This document shows, one piece after another, positions 1-5,008 of a stretch of 5,008 bases of DNA; the first letter of the stretch is position 1, and every line of letters begins with the position of its first letter. The position numbers and the translations under genes were made by a program. The stretch spans positions 1-5,008 of the forward strand of contig CBDUQI010000306.1 in the NCBI GenBank assembly GCA_965369325.1. Reading direction: 5' to 3'. The notes under the pieces were generated by a model. It was not told where the DNA came from. It searched no databases and worked only from the letters and a program-made list of their open reading frames with translations. This stretch comes from CBDUQI01 sp965369325 (GTDB lineage: Bacteria; Pseudomonadota; Gammaproteobacteria; Steroidobacterales; JBCBZW01).

Positions 1-446
1 TTTTTGGCGAGGTTCAGGCGGCCGACAGAAAACGTGTGTTTTACGGTACCCGTGAAGACTGGCGAGAGTTGCATCTGGGCGCACGCGAGGAGATGTCGCC
101 GCTAAAAGTTACACTGCTGGCCGAAGGGCCCGCCAGCTACGGTAACTATCAGGGCATTCGGCGTCCGGACTGGCTGGTGATCGACACGAACCTGCAGGCC
201 GGCACGCAGGTGAGCACCGTCCCCGCTGCGGCGGTGGTGGCCAGGCCGGCCCCGGCCCCGGCACCAGTACCTTCATCTGCAGCGGCCTCTGCGCCGGCGC
301 CTACGGTGGCGCCGGCCGCCGCTGCCGCACCCGCACCCGGAGGGTTGGAAGACCGTCTGCGCCGACTCAAACGACTGCACGATCAGCAGTTGATTGGTGA
401 AGATGAGTATCGAGAAAAAGTACGCGACCTGCTTCGCGACCTGTAA
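1..446 (+). CDS. SHOCT-domain-like protein, C-terminal part (5' end outside window)
   Basis: The frame is open from the window edge (first full codon at 3) to TAA at 444-446, giving 147 visible residues. A GTG at 36 could be a start but has no Shine-Dalgarno and open coding sequence precedes it, so I read the gene as 5'-truncated. The visible part has three sections. About 70 residues of mixed sequence (including YGTREDWRELHLGAR and RRPDWLVIDTNL) match no family I recognise. An Ala/Pro-rich low-complexity linker follows at about 213-344. Last is a charged two-helix tail at about 345-443 (LEDRLRRLKRLHDQQLIGED and on) with the pattern of SHOCT short C-terminal domains: a Leu/Arg helix, a 'LIGEDEY' turn, then a second helix. 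SHOCT tails are usually oligomerisation or interaction modules on otherwise unrelated proteins, so they do not reveal the function. Location in the cell cannot be judged without the N-terminus. Confidence 0.75.
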   Translation, partial: FGEVQAADRKRVFYGTREDWRELHLGAREEMSPLKVTLLAEGPASYGNYQGIRRPDWLVIDTNLQAGTQVSTVPAAAVVARPAPAPAPVPSSAAASAPAPTVAPAAAAAPAPGGLEDRLRRLKRLHDQQLIGEDEYREKVRDLLRDL

Positions 447-552
447 GTTGGGCCGTCGCGCCGTTTGGGTCGTCGCGCTGGCCGTGCTGGGCGCGTGCTC
501 CGCTACCCCAGTGTCAAGAAACGACCCGGTGCGAATTATGGTACGCAGCTGA
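403..552 (+). CDS. Small predicted lipoprotein, possibly frameshifted
   Basis: ATG at 403 opens a 49-codon frame ending in TGA at 550-552. It overlaps the end of the upstream SHOCT gene by 44 bases in a different phase. The product has a basic N-region (KK, K, RR), a hydrophobic core (VWVVALAVLG) and a clear lipobox, Leu29-Gly30-Ala31-Cys32, so signal peptidase II cleavage and lipidation at Cys32 are likely. Ser follows the Cys, and the absence of Asp at that position favours outer-membrane sorting by the Lol rules. A TTG at 448 would give a tighter signal peptide (MGRRAVWVV...) starting just after the upstream stop, but I see no good ribosome site for it. Only 17 residues follow the Cys, which is short. 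A separate frame (465-659) continues open through the next 100 bases, so this may be the front of a longer lipoprotein broken by a frameshift or a sequencing error. Confidence 0.42.
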   Translation: MSIEKKYATCFATCKLGRRAVWVVALAVLGACSATPVSRNDPVRIMVRS

Positions 553-659
553 GCAGCGCAGCGGGGAGTATGCAGGGCAACACCGACAGCACCTGGCGCC
601 AGGGCGCACGGTATCTGGTGCGGAATCGGCTGCTGCCCAAGCCCGCACCGTCTCCTTAG
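465..659 (+). pseudogene. Open frame that may be the displaced C-terminal part of the lipoprotein gene
   Basis: This 64-codon frame can start only at a TTG (465) with no visible ribosome site, and it ends in TAG at 657-659. Its first 25 or so residues are the Arg-rich out-of-phase reading of the lipoprotein signal sequence and are unlikely to be real. From about 525 onward it reads like normal soluble protein (GANYGTQLSSAAGSMQGNTD, then TWRQGARYLVRNRLLPKP) with codon use similar to its neighbours. The simplest reading is that these 40 or so residues belong to the mature part of the lipoprotein begun at 403, joined by a phase change somewhere between about 500 and 550. I see no classical X-XXY-YYZ slippery heptamer there, so programmed frameshifting is not supported. 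The alternative is a chance open frame in GC-rich DNA. Confidence 0.3.
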
Positions 660-759
660 GTATTTCAGTTGGTTACGTCAAGGCTGCCGGGGTGTACCGG
701 TGGCCATGATAGTATCTCGCTGGCTGTCTGTTCGTTAGAGTTTGTTAAGCGAGAGTTGA

Positions 760-1284
760 ATGTTGAAGACAAAAAAGAGCGCTTTGGTTGCGTTGCTCGG
801 CGCCTCAGGTGTGCTCCTGTGTGGCGTGGTCAGTGCCAAGGATCTGCTGGTGGGCGAGGTGGTTATGGGTGATCAAACCGCGCCGTTCTTACTAACCGGC
901 GAGAGCCGCAAAGATGTGATCGGCGGGCAGATTGAGCTGGGCGCACGCGCCTACACGGTCGCCAAGGTCAGTATTCATGGCCTGATTGGTGGCGTGCGTT
1001 ACGGGCGCACCGACAATAACCGGGATTTCGGGGAGTTTGCGGTGCTGTCCTCTTCGTTCAGCGAGCAAACTGCGGTGGGCCAGCCATGGGTCAGCGCCGG
1101 CTCCTACGCCGATTGTGATAAGGACTACAACACCTTTGTTGCGCTTTATCGCGTGTACGGCAAGAAACAGGTAGAGGCGCTCGGCAGCAGCCCGTATAAA
1201 AACCTGACCGATGACGCCAAGGTGGCCGACGAGTCAGAAGTTTACTGCTTCAACTCCACTAAGGCGACGGACGCTACCCAGTAG
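760..1284 (+). CDS. Predicted exported protein of unknown family
   Basis: ATG at 760 is preceded by GAGAG at 751-755 (4-base spacing) and the frame ends in TAG at 1282-1284, giving 174 residues. The N-terminus is a good Sec signal peptide: basic MLKTKK, a hydrophobic core to about residue 24, then Val-Ser-Ala26 before Lys-Asp, matching a signal peptidase I site. Cys21 lies inside the signal but has Leu at -1, so it is not a convincing lipobox. The mature part of about 148 residues has Gly-rich, beta-like stretches (GGQIELGARAYTVAK, SIHGLIGGVRYG) and no further membrane segment. Cys119 and Cys163 are the only mature cysteines and could form a disulfide in the periplasm or outside. An Asp-x-Asp-x-Asp pattern at 118-122 (DCDKD) is reminiscent of a calcium loop, but that is weak. 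I do not recognise the family. The CoA-transferase gene follows after 43 bases. Confidence 0.82.
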   Translation: MLKTKKSALVALLGASGVLLCGVVSAKDLLVGEVVMGDQTAPFLLTGESRKDVIGGQIELGARAYTVAKVSIHGLIGGVRYGRTDNNRDFGEFAVLSSSFSEQTAVGQPWVSAGSYADCDKDYNTFVALYRVYGKKQVEALGSSPYKNLTDDAKVADESEVYCFNSTKATDATQ

Positions 1285-1316
1285 GCCGCTAACCCGTGCC
1301 GCCGCCGGGTAGCATC

Positions 1317-1323
1317 AGGAGGG
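1317..1323 (+). promoter_or_regulatory. Strong Shine-Dalgarno of the CoA-transferase gene
   Basis: AGGAGGG lies 4 bases before ATG 1328. It is the best ribosome site in the window and decides the start in favour of this ATG over the in-frame Met codons at residues 5 and 9. Confidence 0.8.
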
Positions 1324-1327
1324 CACA

Positions 1328-2533
1328 ATGTCCGGGCCAATGACCGGCGTGATGGTGGTGGATCTCACCACGATGATTTCCGGCCCGCTGGCCACGATGA
1401 TGCTGGCCGATCAGGGCGCGCAGGTGATCAAGGTGGAGACCCCCACAGGGGGTGACTACTCCCGCCTGGTCGCCACCCGCCGCGGCGGTTTTTCGGCGTC
1501 TTTTTTGAATAACAACCGCAACAAGCGTTCTGTGGTGCTCGATCTGAAGCAGCCACAGGGGCTGGTGGCGTTGATGCGGTTGCTTGAGCGCGCAGACGTG
1601 ATGGTGCAGAATTTTCGCCCAGGTGTTGCCGAGCGCATCGGGGTGGGCGAGGCGATAGTGCGCGAGCACAACCCGAGCATCGTATACGTCTCCATCAGCG
1701 GTTTCGGCTTTACCGGCCCATATGCGCAAAAGCCGGTGTTCGATCCGTTGATTCAAGCGGTCTCAGGGTTGACCACCTTGCAGGCCGGGTCCGATGAAGA
1801 GCGTCCACGCCTGGTCCGGACTATCCTGCCGGACAAGCTCACAGGTATGCAGGCCAGCCAGGCTATCAGTGCTGCGCTGTTCGCCCGCGAGCGTTCCGGC
1901 AAAGGTCAGCACGTCAGGCTGTCGATGCTGGATACGCTGGTCGCGTTTTTGTGGAGCTCCGATATGGGTGGGCACACGTTTGTTGGCGATGAGTTCGAGC
2001 GCGAAGATGCGCAGTCGTTTATTGATCTGATTTACCAGACCCGCGACGGCTATGTGAGCATTGCGGTGATGCAGGACAAGCACTGGGTGGGACTGGCCCG
2101 CGCGCTCGGGCGCCAGGACTTTCTTAGCGACCCGCGGTTTGCGAGCGCGCAATTGCGTGAGGAAAACAAAGACGAACGGCTGAGGCTTACGCAGGAGGCT
2201 GTGCAGGGGCTTGCCTGCGCGCCGCTTATCGCGCGGCTCGAAGCGAATGATGTACCGTGCGCCCCGGTGCTTACACGCACGCAAATGCGTGAGCACCCGC
2301 AGGTGCAGGCCAACGAGACCTTGCTGATCTATCAGCATCCGCACGCTGGCACCTTGCGCCAAGCAGCACACCCCGCGCGTTTTTCCGACACGCCGGTGGA
2401 CACGCCGCACGGCGCGCCCGCGTACGGTGCCGACACACGCGCCGTGCTTGCCGAGGCCGGCTTTAGCGAAGCCGAATTGGATGAACTGGCGGGACAGGGC
2501 GTGCTGGGCCCAAAAGTGGTGCAGCGTGATTGA
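1328..2533 (+). CDS. Family III CoA-transferase (CaiB/BaiF type)
   Basis: The product is a 401-residue cytoplasmic enzyme of the CaiB/BaiF (family III) CoA-transferases, which move CoA between carboxylic acids through aspartyl-CoA anhydride intermediates; some relatives are alpha-methylacyl-CoA racemases. The length is typical. Hallmarks in order: an N-terminal CoA-binding fold with VVDLTTMISGPLATMMLADQ then GAQVIKVETPTGGD (about 10-43); NNNRNKRSVVLDLK (61-74); VQNFRPGVAERIG (93-105); YVSISGFGFTGPY (120-132); DPLIQAVSGL (139-148); and LPDKLTGMQ, in which Asp169 aligns with the catalytic Asp of formyl-CoA transferase. RERSGKGQHVRLSMLDT (187-203) is another family signature. The C-terminal part (about 225-330) carries the small-domain pattern, including NDVPCAPVLT before the EHPQVQANE segment. 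The substrate cannot be told from sequence, so no symbol is given. The gene may be read with the exported-protein gene 43 bases upstream; a hairpin follows the stop. Confidence 0.95.
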   Translation: MSGPMTGVMVVDLTTMISGPLATMMLADQGAQVIKVETPTGGDYSRLVATRRGGFSASFLNNNRNKRSVVLDLKQPQGLVALMRLLERADVMVQNFRPGVAERIGVGEAIVREHNPSIVYVSISGFGFTGPYAQKPVFDPLIQAVSGLTTLQAGSDEERPRLVRTILPDKLTGMQASQAISAALFARERSGKGQHVRLSMLDTLVAFLWSSDMGGHTFVGDEFEREDAQSFIDLIYQTRDGYVSIAVMQDKHWVGLARALGRQDFLSDPRFASAQLREENKDERLRLTQEAVQGLACAPLIARLEANDVPCAPVLTRTQMREHPQVQANETLLIYQHPHAGTLRQAAHPARFSDTPVDTPHGAPAYGADTRAVLAEAGFSEAELDELAGQGVLGPKVVQRD

Positions 2534-2535
2534 TT

Positions 2536-2558
2536 TTGTTAGGCCGAACGCCTAACGA
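2536..2558 (+). terminator. Hairpin just after the CoA-transferase stop
   Basis: GTTAGGC (2538-2544) and GCCTAAC (2550-2556) form a perfect 7-bp stem around a 5-base loop. It can be extended by a G-U and an A-U pair to 2536/2558. It begins 3 bases after the TGA at 2531-2533, as expected for a transcript end. There is no T-run on the 3' side, so it is not a classical intrinsic terminator. It may protect the mRNA 3' end or act in weak termination. Confidence 0.4.
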
Positions 2559-2780
2559 TGGAAGGCCGCGATTGACTTGCGCAAAGACCGCCAGAACGCC
2601 GCCGGCAATGTGCAGAATAACAAGTTGCTGTTCGTTCACTGGGCGCAGCATTTGCCCCGATCAGGATCCACCCCTTTAGCACATCAAGTGTCGCTGCCGC
2701 TGCCGAAGGCAATCGCGATTACGGCGCGTGCTGGCCCCGCATGCCGGCCTATATCGTTCAGATGTGCCTGAGGCCGATAG
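2559..2780. other. Intergenic stretch with no supported gene
   Basis: Open frames exist on both strands here (+ 2577-2771 from a TTG; - 2463-2651). Neither has a ribosome site, a recognisable domain or a sensible position, and the minus-strand frame runs into the 3' end of the CoA-transferase gene. The + frame has coding-like patches only in its first 30 codons. I see no tRNA, no recognised small RNA and no transposon ends. It may be a decayed gene or plain spacer. Confidence 0.5.
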
Positions 2781-2830
2781 GCGGACACATCGGACACTAA
2801 TGTGTCCGATGCAGTGTCCGTCGGCGTCCG
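2781..2830. repeat. Cluster of CGGACAC/GTGTCCG heptamers forming a compound palindrome
   Basis: CGGACAC occurs at 2782-2788 and 2791-2797. Its reverse complement GTGTCCG occurs at 2802-2808 and 2814-2820, with a one-mismatch copy (GCGTCCG) at 2824-2830. The inner arms are ATCGGACAC (2789-2797) and GTGTCCGAT (2802-2810), a perfect 9-bp inverted repeat around TAAT. The outer heptamers also pair, leaving GCA (2811-2813) as a bulge, so the whole block can fold into a stem of about 16 bp. It lies some 150 bases upstream of the small-protein/adaptor/ATPase operon and just before an AT-rich patch. It could be a set of operators for a dimeric regulator, an RNA hairpin or terminator body without a T-run, or a short dispersed chromosomal repeat. 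The structure is seen directly; the role is inferred. Confidence 0.8.
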
Positions 2831-2860
2831 TCCGCGGCATGCCCGGTACTTCTCATGTCG

Positions 2861-2880
2861 AGTTTATTTAAATTAAATCA
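2861..2880 (+). promoter_or_regulatory. AT-rich promoter-like patch upstream of the transporter operon
   Basis: Bases 2861-2880 are almost all A/T (TTTATTTAAATTAAAT core) in otherwise GC-rich DNA, about 100 bases upstream of ATG 2982 and 30 bases after the heptamer cluster. This fits a promoter or UP-element region. I cannot place a convincing -35/-10 pair, so the exact promoter is not called. Confidence 0.3.
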
Positions 2881-2981
2881 TGTTCTTAGGTGTGTTTCTG
2901 ATGCGTTGGCACGCACCGTGCAACGAACTTATCGATGGCCCGCAGTGGGCCACACGATTTTGACCGACTGGGGATTCCGGA

Positions 2982-3317
2982 ATGAGTTCAGGCACCGACA
3001 AGTTATTCGCACTGGTTGTAGGCACATTGCTCTCGCTGCTCCCGGTGTTTATCTGGACGCTCAACATGCCCTGGGATCTTTCGCGGGTGCAGGCCATTGC
3101 GCCGGTGCAAGCGGCAGTATCGCAGTTACCACCGTCGGAACCGGCCATAGCGTTGTCGAGGCACGTGGTGCACGTAACACCACCGGCCCCTTGCGAAAAC
3201 GCACGCAGCCTAGATCTGCCACGCTCGGTACTCACCAATACTCTGCTGGTGCCGCCAGCACCACTCGCCAGTGGTGCGCTGCTCCCGGCAGCATCTGCGC
3301 CCGGGTTGGAGCTGTAA
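2982..3317 (+). CDS. Small membrane-anchored Pro-rich protein at the head of the transporter operon
   Basis: ATG 2982 is preceded by GGGGA at 2970-2974 (7-base spacing); TAA is at 3315-3317, giving 111 residues. Residues 8-28 (LFALVVGTLLSLLPVFIW) form one hydrophobic segment that could be an inner-membrane anchor or uncleaved signal; no lipobox or clear cleavage site is seen. The rest (about 30-111) is low in charge and rich in Pro, Ala and Leu (PPSEPAIAL, TPPAP, VPPAPLASGALLPAASAP), suggesting an extended periplasmic tail. Cys71 is the only cysteine. Codon use resembles the neighbours, supporting a real gene. I recognise no family. It ends only 1 base before one possible start (TTG 3319) of the HlyD-type adaptor, so co-translation is likely and a role as an accessory part of the exporter is a reasonable inference. 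A large open frame over the same bases in another phase (2855-3361) is a shadow. Confidence 0.62.
   Translation: MSSGTDKLFALVVGTLLSLLPVFIWTLNMPWDLSRVQAIAPVQAAVSQLPPSEPAIALSRHVVHVTPPAPCENARSLDLPRSVLTNTLLVPPAPLASGALLPAASAPGLEL
3308..3311 (+). promoter_or_regulatory. Possible ribosome site for an upstream TTG start of the adaptor
   Basis: GGAG lies inside the last codons of the small gene, 7 bases before TTG 3319, which is in frame with the adaptor. It competes with AGGA at 3401-3404, 7 bases before ATG 3412. The two sites imply N-termini that differ by 31 residues. Confidence 0.35.
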
Positions 3318-3375
3318 GTTGGCCGCCCCGCGCGCAGTGCCTAGCCAGCCCGATCAGCTGAACGATCCTCCGGTG

Positions 3376-4656
3376 GTGGGTATTCGGGATACCGCTGGGC
3401 AGGATGTGCCGATGGATAACATGGGTGGATCAGCCAAAAAGCGTCTTGGTACTTGGGCAGCGATGGTGCTTGGCATCGTGCTGCTGCTGGCCCTGGCATG
3501 GCCGCAGTTCAACAAATATCTCTCCACCAACGCATCGGTGTCTTTGCAGCGTCTGCGCATCGCCCAGGTGCAGCGCGGGGAGTTTATTCGTGATGTCGCG
3601 GTAGACGGTGCGGTGGTTGCAGCCGTTAGCCCCACACTGTTTGCCCCGGATGATGGCACCGTCACCTTCTTGTTCGAGGCGGGGGATACGGTGAAAACTG
3701 ACGATCTGGTGGCCTTGCTAGACAGCCCGCAACTCTCCAGTAGCTTACAGCAGGAGCAGGCGACGCTACAGAGCCTACAGACCGGGTTGCAGCGCAAAGC
3801 GATCGAGAAAAAAGCCGAAGAATTACGTAACCAACAGGCGGTGGATCTGGCCGGCGTGAGTGTGCAGGCCGCACAGCGCGAGTTGCGTCGGGCTGAGGCT
3901 TCGCGTGAACACCAGGCGATCTCTCAGCAGGATTATGAGAAGTCACGCGATGACGTTGAGATTGCGCGGCTGGAGCACGAGCATGCACGCCAGAATGCGG
4001 GCTTGCAGAGTGAACGCCTTCAGTTTGAGCTGGAAACCCAGCAGCTTCAGTATCAACGCCAACAACTGGCGGTGCAGGAACTGCAACGCCAGGTGGATGA
4101 GCTGAAGCTGCGCTCGCCTGTCGACGGCATGGTTGGGCAACTGCGGGTTGAACAAAAATCAGCGGTGGCGCGCAATGCTCCGCTGATGACTGTGGTCGAC
4201 CTCAGCGCGTTCGAAATTGAAGTGCGCGTGCCGGAGGCCTATGCCGATGATCTGGCGCTGGGGCTGGCTGCTGAGGTGAGCTTTGGCGGTGAGATGTATC
4301 CGGCGCACCTGACCTCGGTTTCGCCGGAGGTGCGCGATCGTCAGGTGTTGGGCCGCGTACGTTTCGCTGAGGGGGCAGCGCCGGAAATGCGCCAGAACCA
4401 GCGTGTATCCACGCGCATCGTGCTGGAGTCCAAACCGGACACCCTCAAAGTACAGCGCGGTCCTTTCCTAAATAGCGGCGGCGGTCGTACGGCCTACGTA
4501 CAAAGCGATGGTCTACTGGTGCGCCGAGCGATCACCATCGGCTCCAGCAGTGCGCGCGAAGTGGAAGTGTTGTCCGGCCTGGAGGTTGGGGAGCGGGTAG
4601 TGATTTCGGATTTGTCCCAGTTTGATGGGGCTGAACAGGTGTTGTTGAGCGAATAG
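3376..4656 (+). CDS. HlyD/MacA-type periplasmic adaptor (membrane fusion protein) of an ABC exporter
   Basis: This is a membrane fusion protein linking an inner-membrane ABC pump to periplasmic or outer-membrane partners. With GTG 3376 it has 426 residues. The domain order is classic. One transmembrane anchor lies at about 26-44 (TWAAMVLGIVLLLALAW). The first half of a lipoyl/biotinyl-like domain is at about 85-117 (FAPDDGTVTFLFEAGDTVKT). A long Gln/Glu/Arg-rich coiled-coil hairpin runs about 118-245. The second lipoyl half starts at RSPVDGMVGQL (246). A beta-barrel follows (FEIEVRVPEAYADDL onward), and the membrane-proximal domain ends with GLEVGERVVISDLSQFDGAE. The start is uncertain: ATG 3412 has AGGA 7 bases upstream, TTG 3319 has GGAG 7 bases upstream, and GTG 3376 has neither. 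I chose 3376 because IRDTAGQD, just after it, resembles the N-terminal 'DTSxQD' motif I recall from related adaptors (memory, not checked). The ATPase gene follows after 60 bases. Substrate unknown. Confidence 0.93.
   Translation: MGIRDTAGQDVPMDNMGGSAKKRLGTWAAMVLGIVLLLALAWPQFNKYLSTNASVSLQRLRIAQVQRGEFIRDVAVDGAVVAAVSPTLFAPDDGTVTFLFEAGDTVKTDDLVALLDSPQLSSSLQQEQATLQSLQTGLQRKAIEKKAEELRNQQAVDLAGVSVQAAQRELRRAEASREHQAISQQDYEKSRDDVEIARLEHEHARQNAGLQSERLQFELETQQLQYQRQQLAVQELQRQVDELKLRSPVDGMVGQLRVEQKSAVARNAPLMTVVDLSAFEIEVRVPEAYADDLALGLAAEVSFGGEMYPAHLTSVSPEVRDRQVLGRVRFAEGAAPEMRQNQRVSTRIVLESKPDTLKVQRGPFLNSGGGRTAYVQSDGLLVRRAITIGSSSAREVEVLSGLEVGERVVISDLSQFDGAEQVLLSE
3401..3404 (+). promoter_or_regulatory. Shine-Dalgarno in front of the internal ATG 3412 of the adaptor
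   Basis: AGGA with 7-base spacing to ATG 3412 is well placed and would give a 414-residue adaptor starting MDNMGGSAKK, still complete from its membrane anchor onward. It may be the true start or an internal one. Confidence 0.45.
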
Positions 4657-4704
4657 TGCGCCAATGCTGCGCAGGGCTACTGGCTCGCCGCAAGACTAAA
4701 CAAA

Positions 4705-4710
4705 AAGGAA
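4705..4710 (+). promoter_or_regulatory. Shine-Dalgarno of the ABC ATPase gene
   Basis: AAGGAA lies 6 bases before ATG 4717. The 60-base gap from the adaptor stop also holds a small 5-bp inverted repeat, TGCGC/GCGCA at 4657-4661 and 4669-4673. It is too weak to be called a terminator, so the operon probably continues through it. Confidence 0.75.
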
Positions 4711-4716
4711 CTCAAG

Positions 4717-5008
4717 ATGCTGGACATGCAAAACGTAAGCAAAGTGTATCGCACCGAACTGGTAGAGACGCATGCATTAAGAGATTTCTCACTGCGGGTT
4801 GATCCCGGCGAGTTTGTCGCAGTGACCGGTCCGTCCGGTAGCGGTAAGACCACGTTCCTCAACATTGCCGGCTTGCTCGAGGCGCCGACCGGCGGTGCCT
4901 ATATTTTGGATGGTGAGGACGTCAGCCAACTGGGCGATGATCAACGCTCACGCATCCGCAATCGGAAAATCGGGTTTATCTTCCAGAGCTTTAATCTGAT
5001 CCCGGATC
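4717..5008 (+). CDS. ABC transporter ATPase, MacB/LolD type (3' end outside window)
   Basis: ATG 4717 opens a frame that stays open to the window end; 97 codons are visible. The N-terminal half of an ABC nucleotide-binding domain is clear. Tyr11 (VYRTE) is at the A-loop position, the Walker A motif is GPSGSGKTT at 38-46 with Lys44, and the Q-loop is FIFQSFNLIPD with Gln90. The segments FLNIAGLLEAPTGG and DGEDVSQLGDDQRSRIRNRK are typical of the LolD/MacB/FtsE-like group that energises FtsX-fold permeases. The LSGGQ signature, Walker B and H-loop would lie beyond 5008 and are not seen, so activity cannot be judged. Its place right after an HlyD-type adaptor points to a MacAB-like tripartite exporter acting at the inner membrane. 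One or more permease genes, fused or separate, are expected next. Substrate unknown, so no symbol is given. Confidence 0.95.
   Translation, partial: MLDMQNVSKVYRTELVETHALRDFSLRVDPGEFVAVTGPSGSGKTTFLNIAGLLEAPTGGAYILDGEDVSQLGDDQRSRIRNRKIGFIFQSFNLIPD

Noticed and set aside
149..370. Minus-strand 73-codon Ala/Gly-rich frame
   Set aside because: It is the complement of the Ala/Pro-rich linker of the SHOCT gene; low-complexity GC-rich DNA stays open on both strands.
1292..1310. ACCCG...CGGGT inverted repeat between the exported-protein and CoA-transferase genes
   Set aside because: Only 5 bp with a 9-base loop and no T-run; too weak to call a terminator.
1289..2410. Long minus-strand open frames (1289-1756, 1763-2410)
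   Set aside because: They lie entirely opposite the well-supported CoA-transferase gene, lack ribosome sites and have His/Arg-rich, non-protein-like composition typical of antisense frames in GC-rich genes.
2538..2556. GTTAGGC and GCCTAAC resemble integron attC core sites (GTTRRRY / RYYYAAC)
   Set aside because: The order is reversed relative to a real attC (RYYYAAC first), only 5 bases separate them, and no partner core sites or cassette structure are found nearby.
2577..2771. 64-codon + frame in the large intergenic gap
   Set aside because: It has a TTG start with no ribosome site, no recognisable domain, and a second half that does not look like protein. Kept only as a possible gene remnant.
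2873..3238. 121-codon minus-strand frame rich in Cys and Ser
   Set aside because: It has no ribosome site and no conserved cysteine-motif spacing, and it is antisense to a better-supported gene. The cysteines come from reading GC-rich codons backwards.
2855..3361. 168-codon + frame overlapping the small operon-head gene
   Set aside because: It begins in the AT-rich patch and is out of phase with the 111-residue gene, which has a better start, ribosome site, membrane segment and fit to the next gene. Its product is Arg/Ala/Thr/Ser-rich with no recognisable motif.

Overview
The window looks like a GC-rich Gram-negative proteobacterial chromosome, probably gammaproteobacterial. The pointers are Sec and lipoprotein signal peptides, a SHOCT-tailed protein, a CaiB/BaiF CoA-transferase, and an HlyD-type periplasmic adaptor next to a MacB/LolD-type ABC ATPase. 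Genus cannot be fixed from the sequence. Every gene supported here is on the + strand.

Layout. (1) 1-446 is the 3' end of a gene whose product has an Ala/Pro-rich linker and a C-terminal SHOCT-like helical hairpin. (2) 403-659 holds a short lipoprotein-like frame that overlaps the first gene, plus a second open frame in another phase; together they may be one frameshifted lipoprotein gene. (3) 760-1284 encodes an exported protein of unknown family with two cysteines in the mature part. (4) 1328-2533 is a complete family III CoA-transferase with a strong Shine-Dalgarno and the expected catalytic Asp. A hairpin follows its stop. (5) 2534-2981 is a gap of about 450 bases with no convincing gene. 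It contains a striking cluster of CGGACAC/GTGTCCG heptamers forming a compound palindrome, then an AT-rich promoter-like patch. (6) 2982-5008 is an apparent operon: a small membrane-anchored Pro-rich protein, an HlyD/MacA-type adaptor, and the first 97 codons of an ABC ATPase cut off by the window end.

How the genes fit together. The last three genes are tightly arranged and look like one envelope ABC export or efflux system; one or more FtsX/MacB-type permease genes would be expected just beyond the window. The small 111-residue protein at the head of this operon is the least explained part and could be an accessory subunit. The heptamer cluster lies upstream of this operon and is the best candidate for its control region. 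The first half of the window (envelope or secreted proteins plus the CoA-transferase) shows no clear functional link to the transporter. I see no mobile element, CRISPR array, tRNA or rRNA. The window is mostly ordinary, with a few points worth checking.
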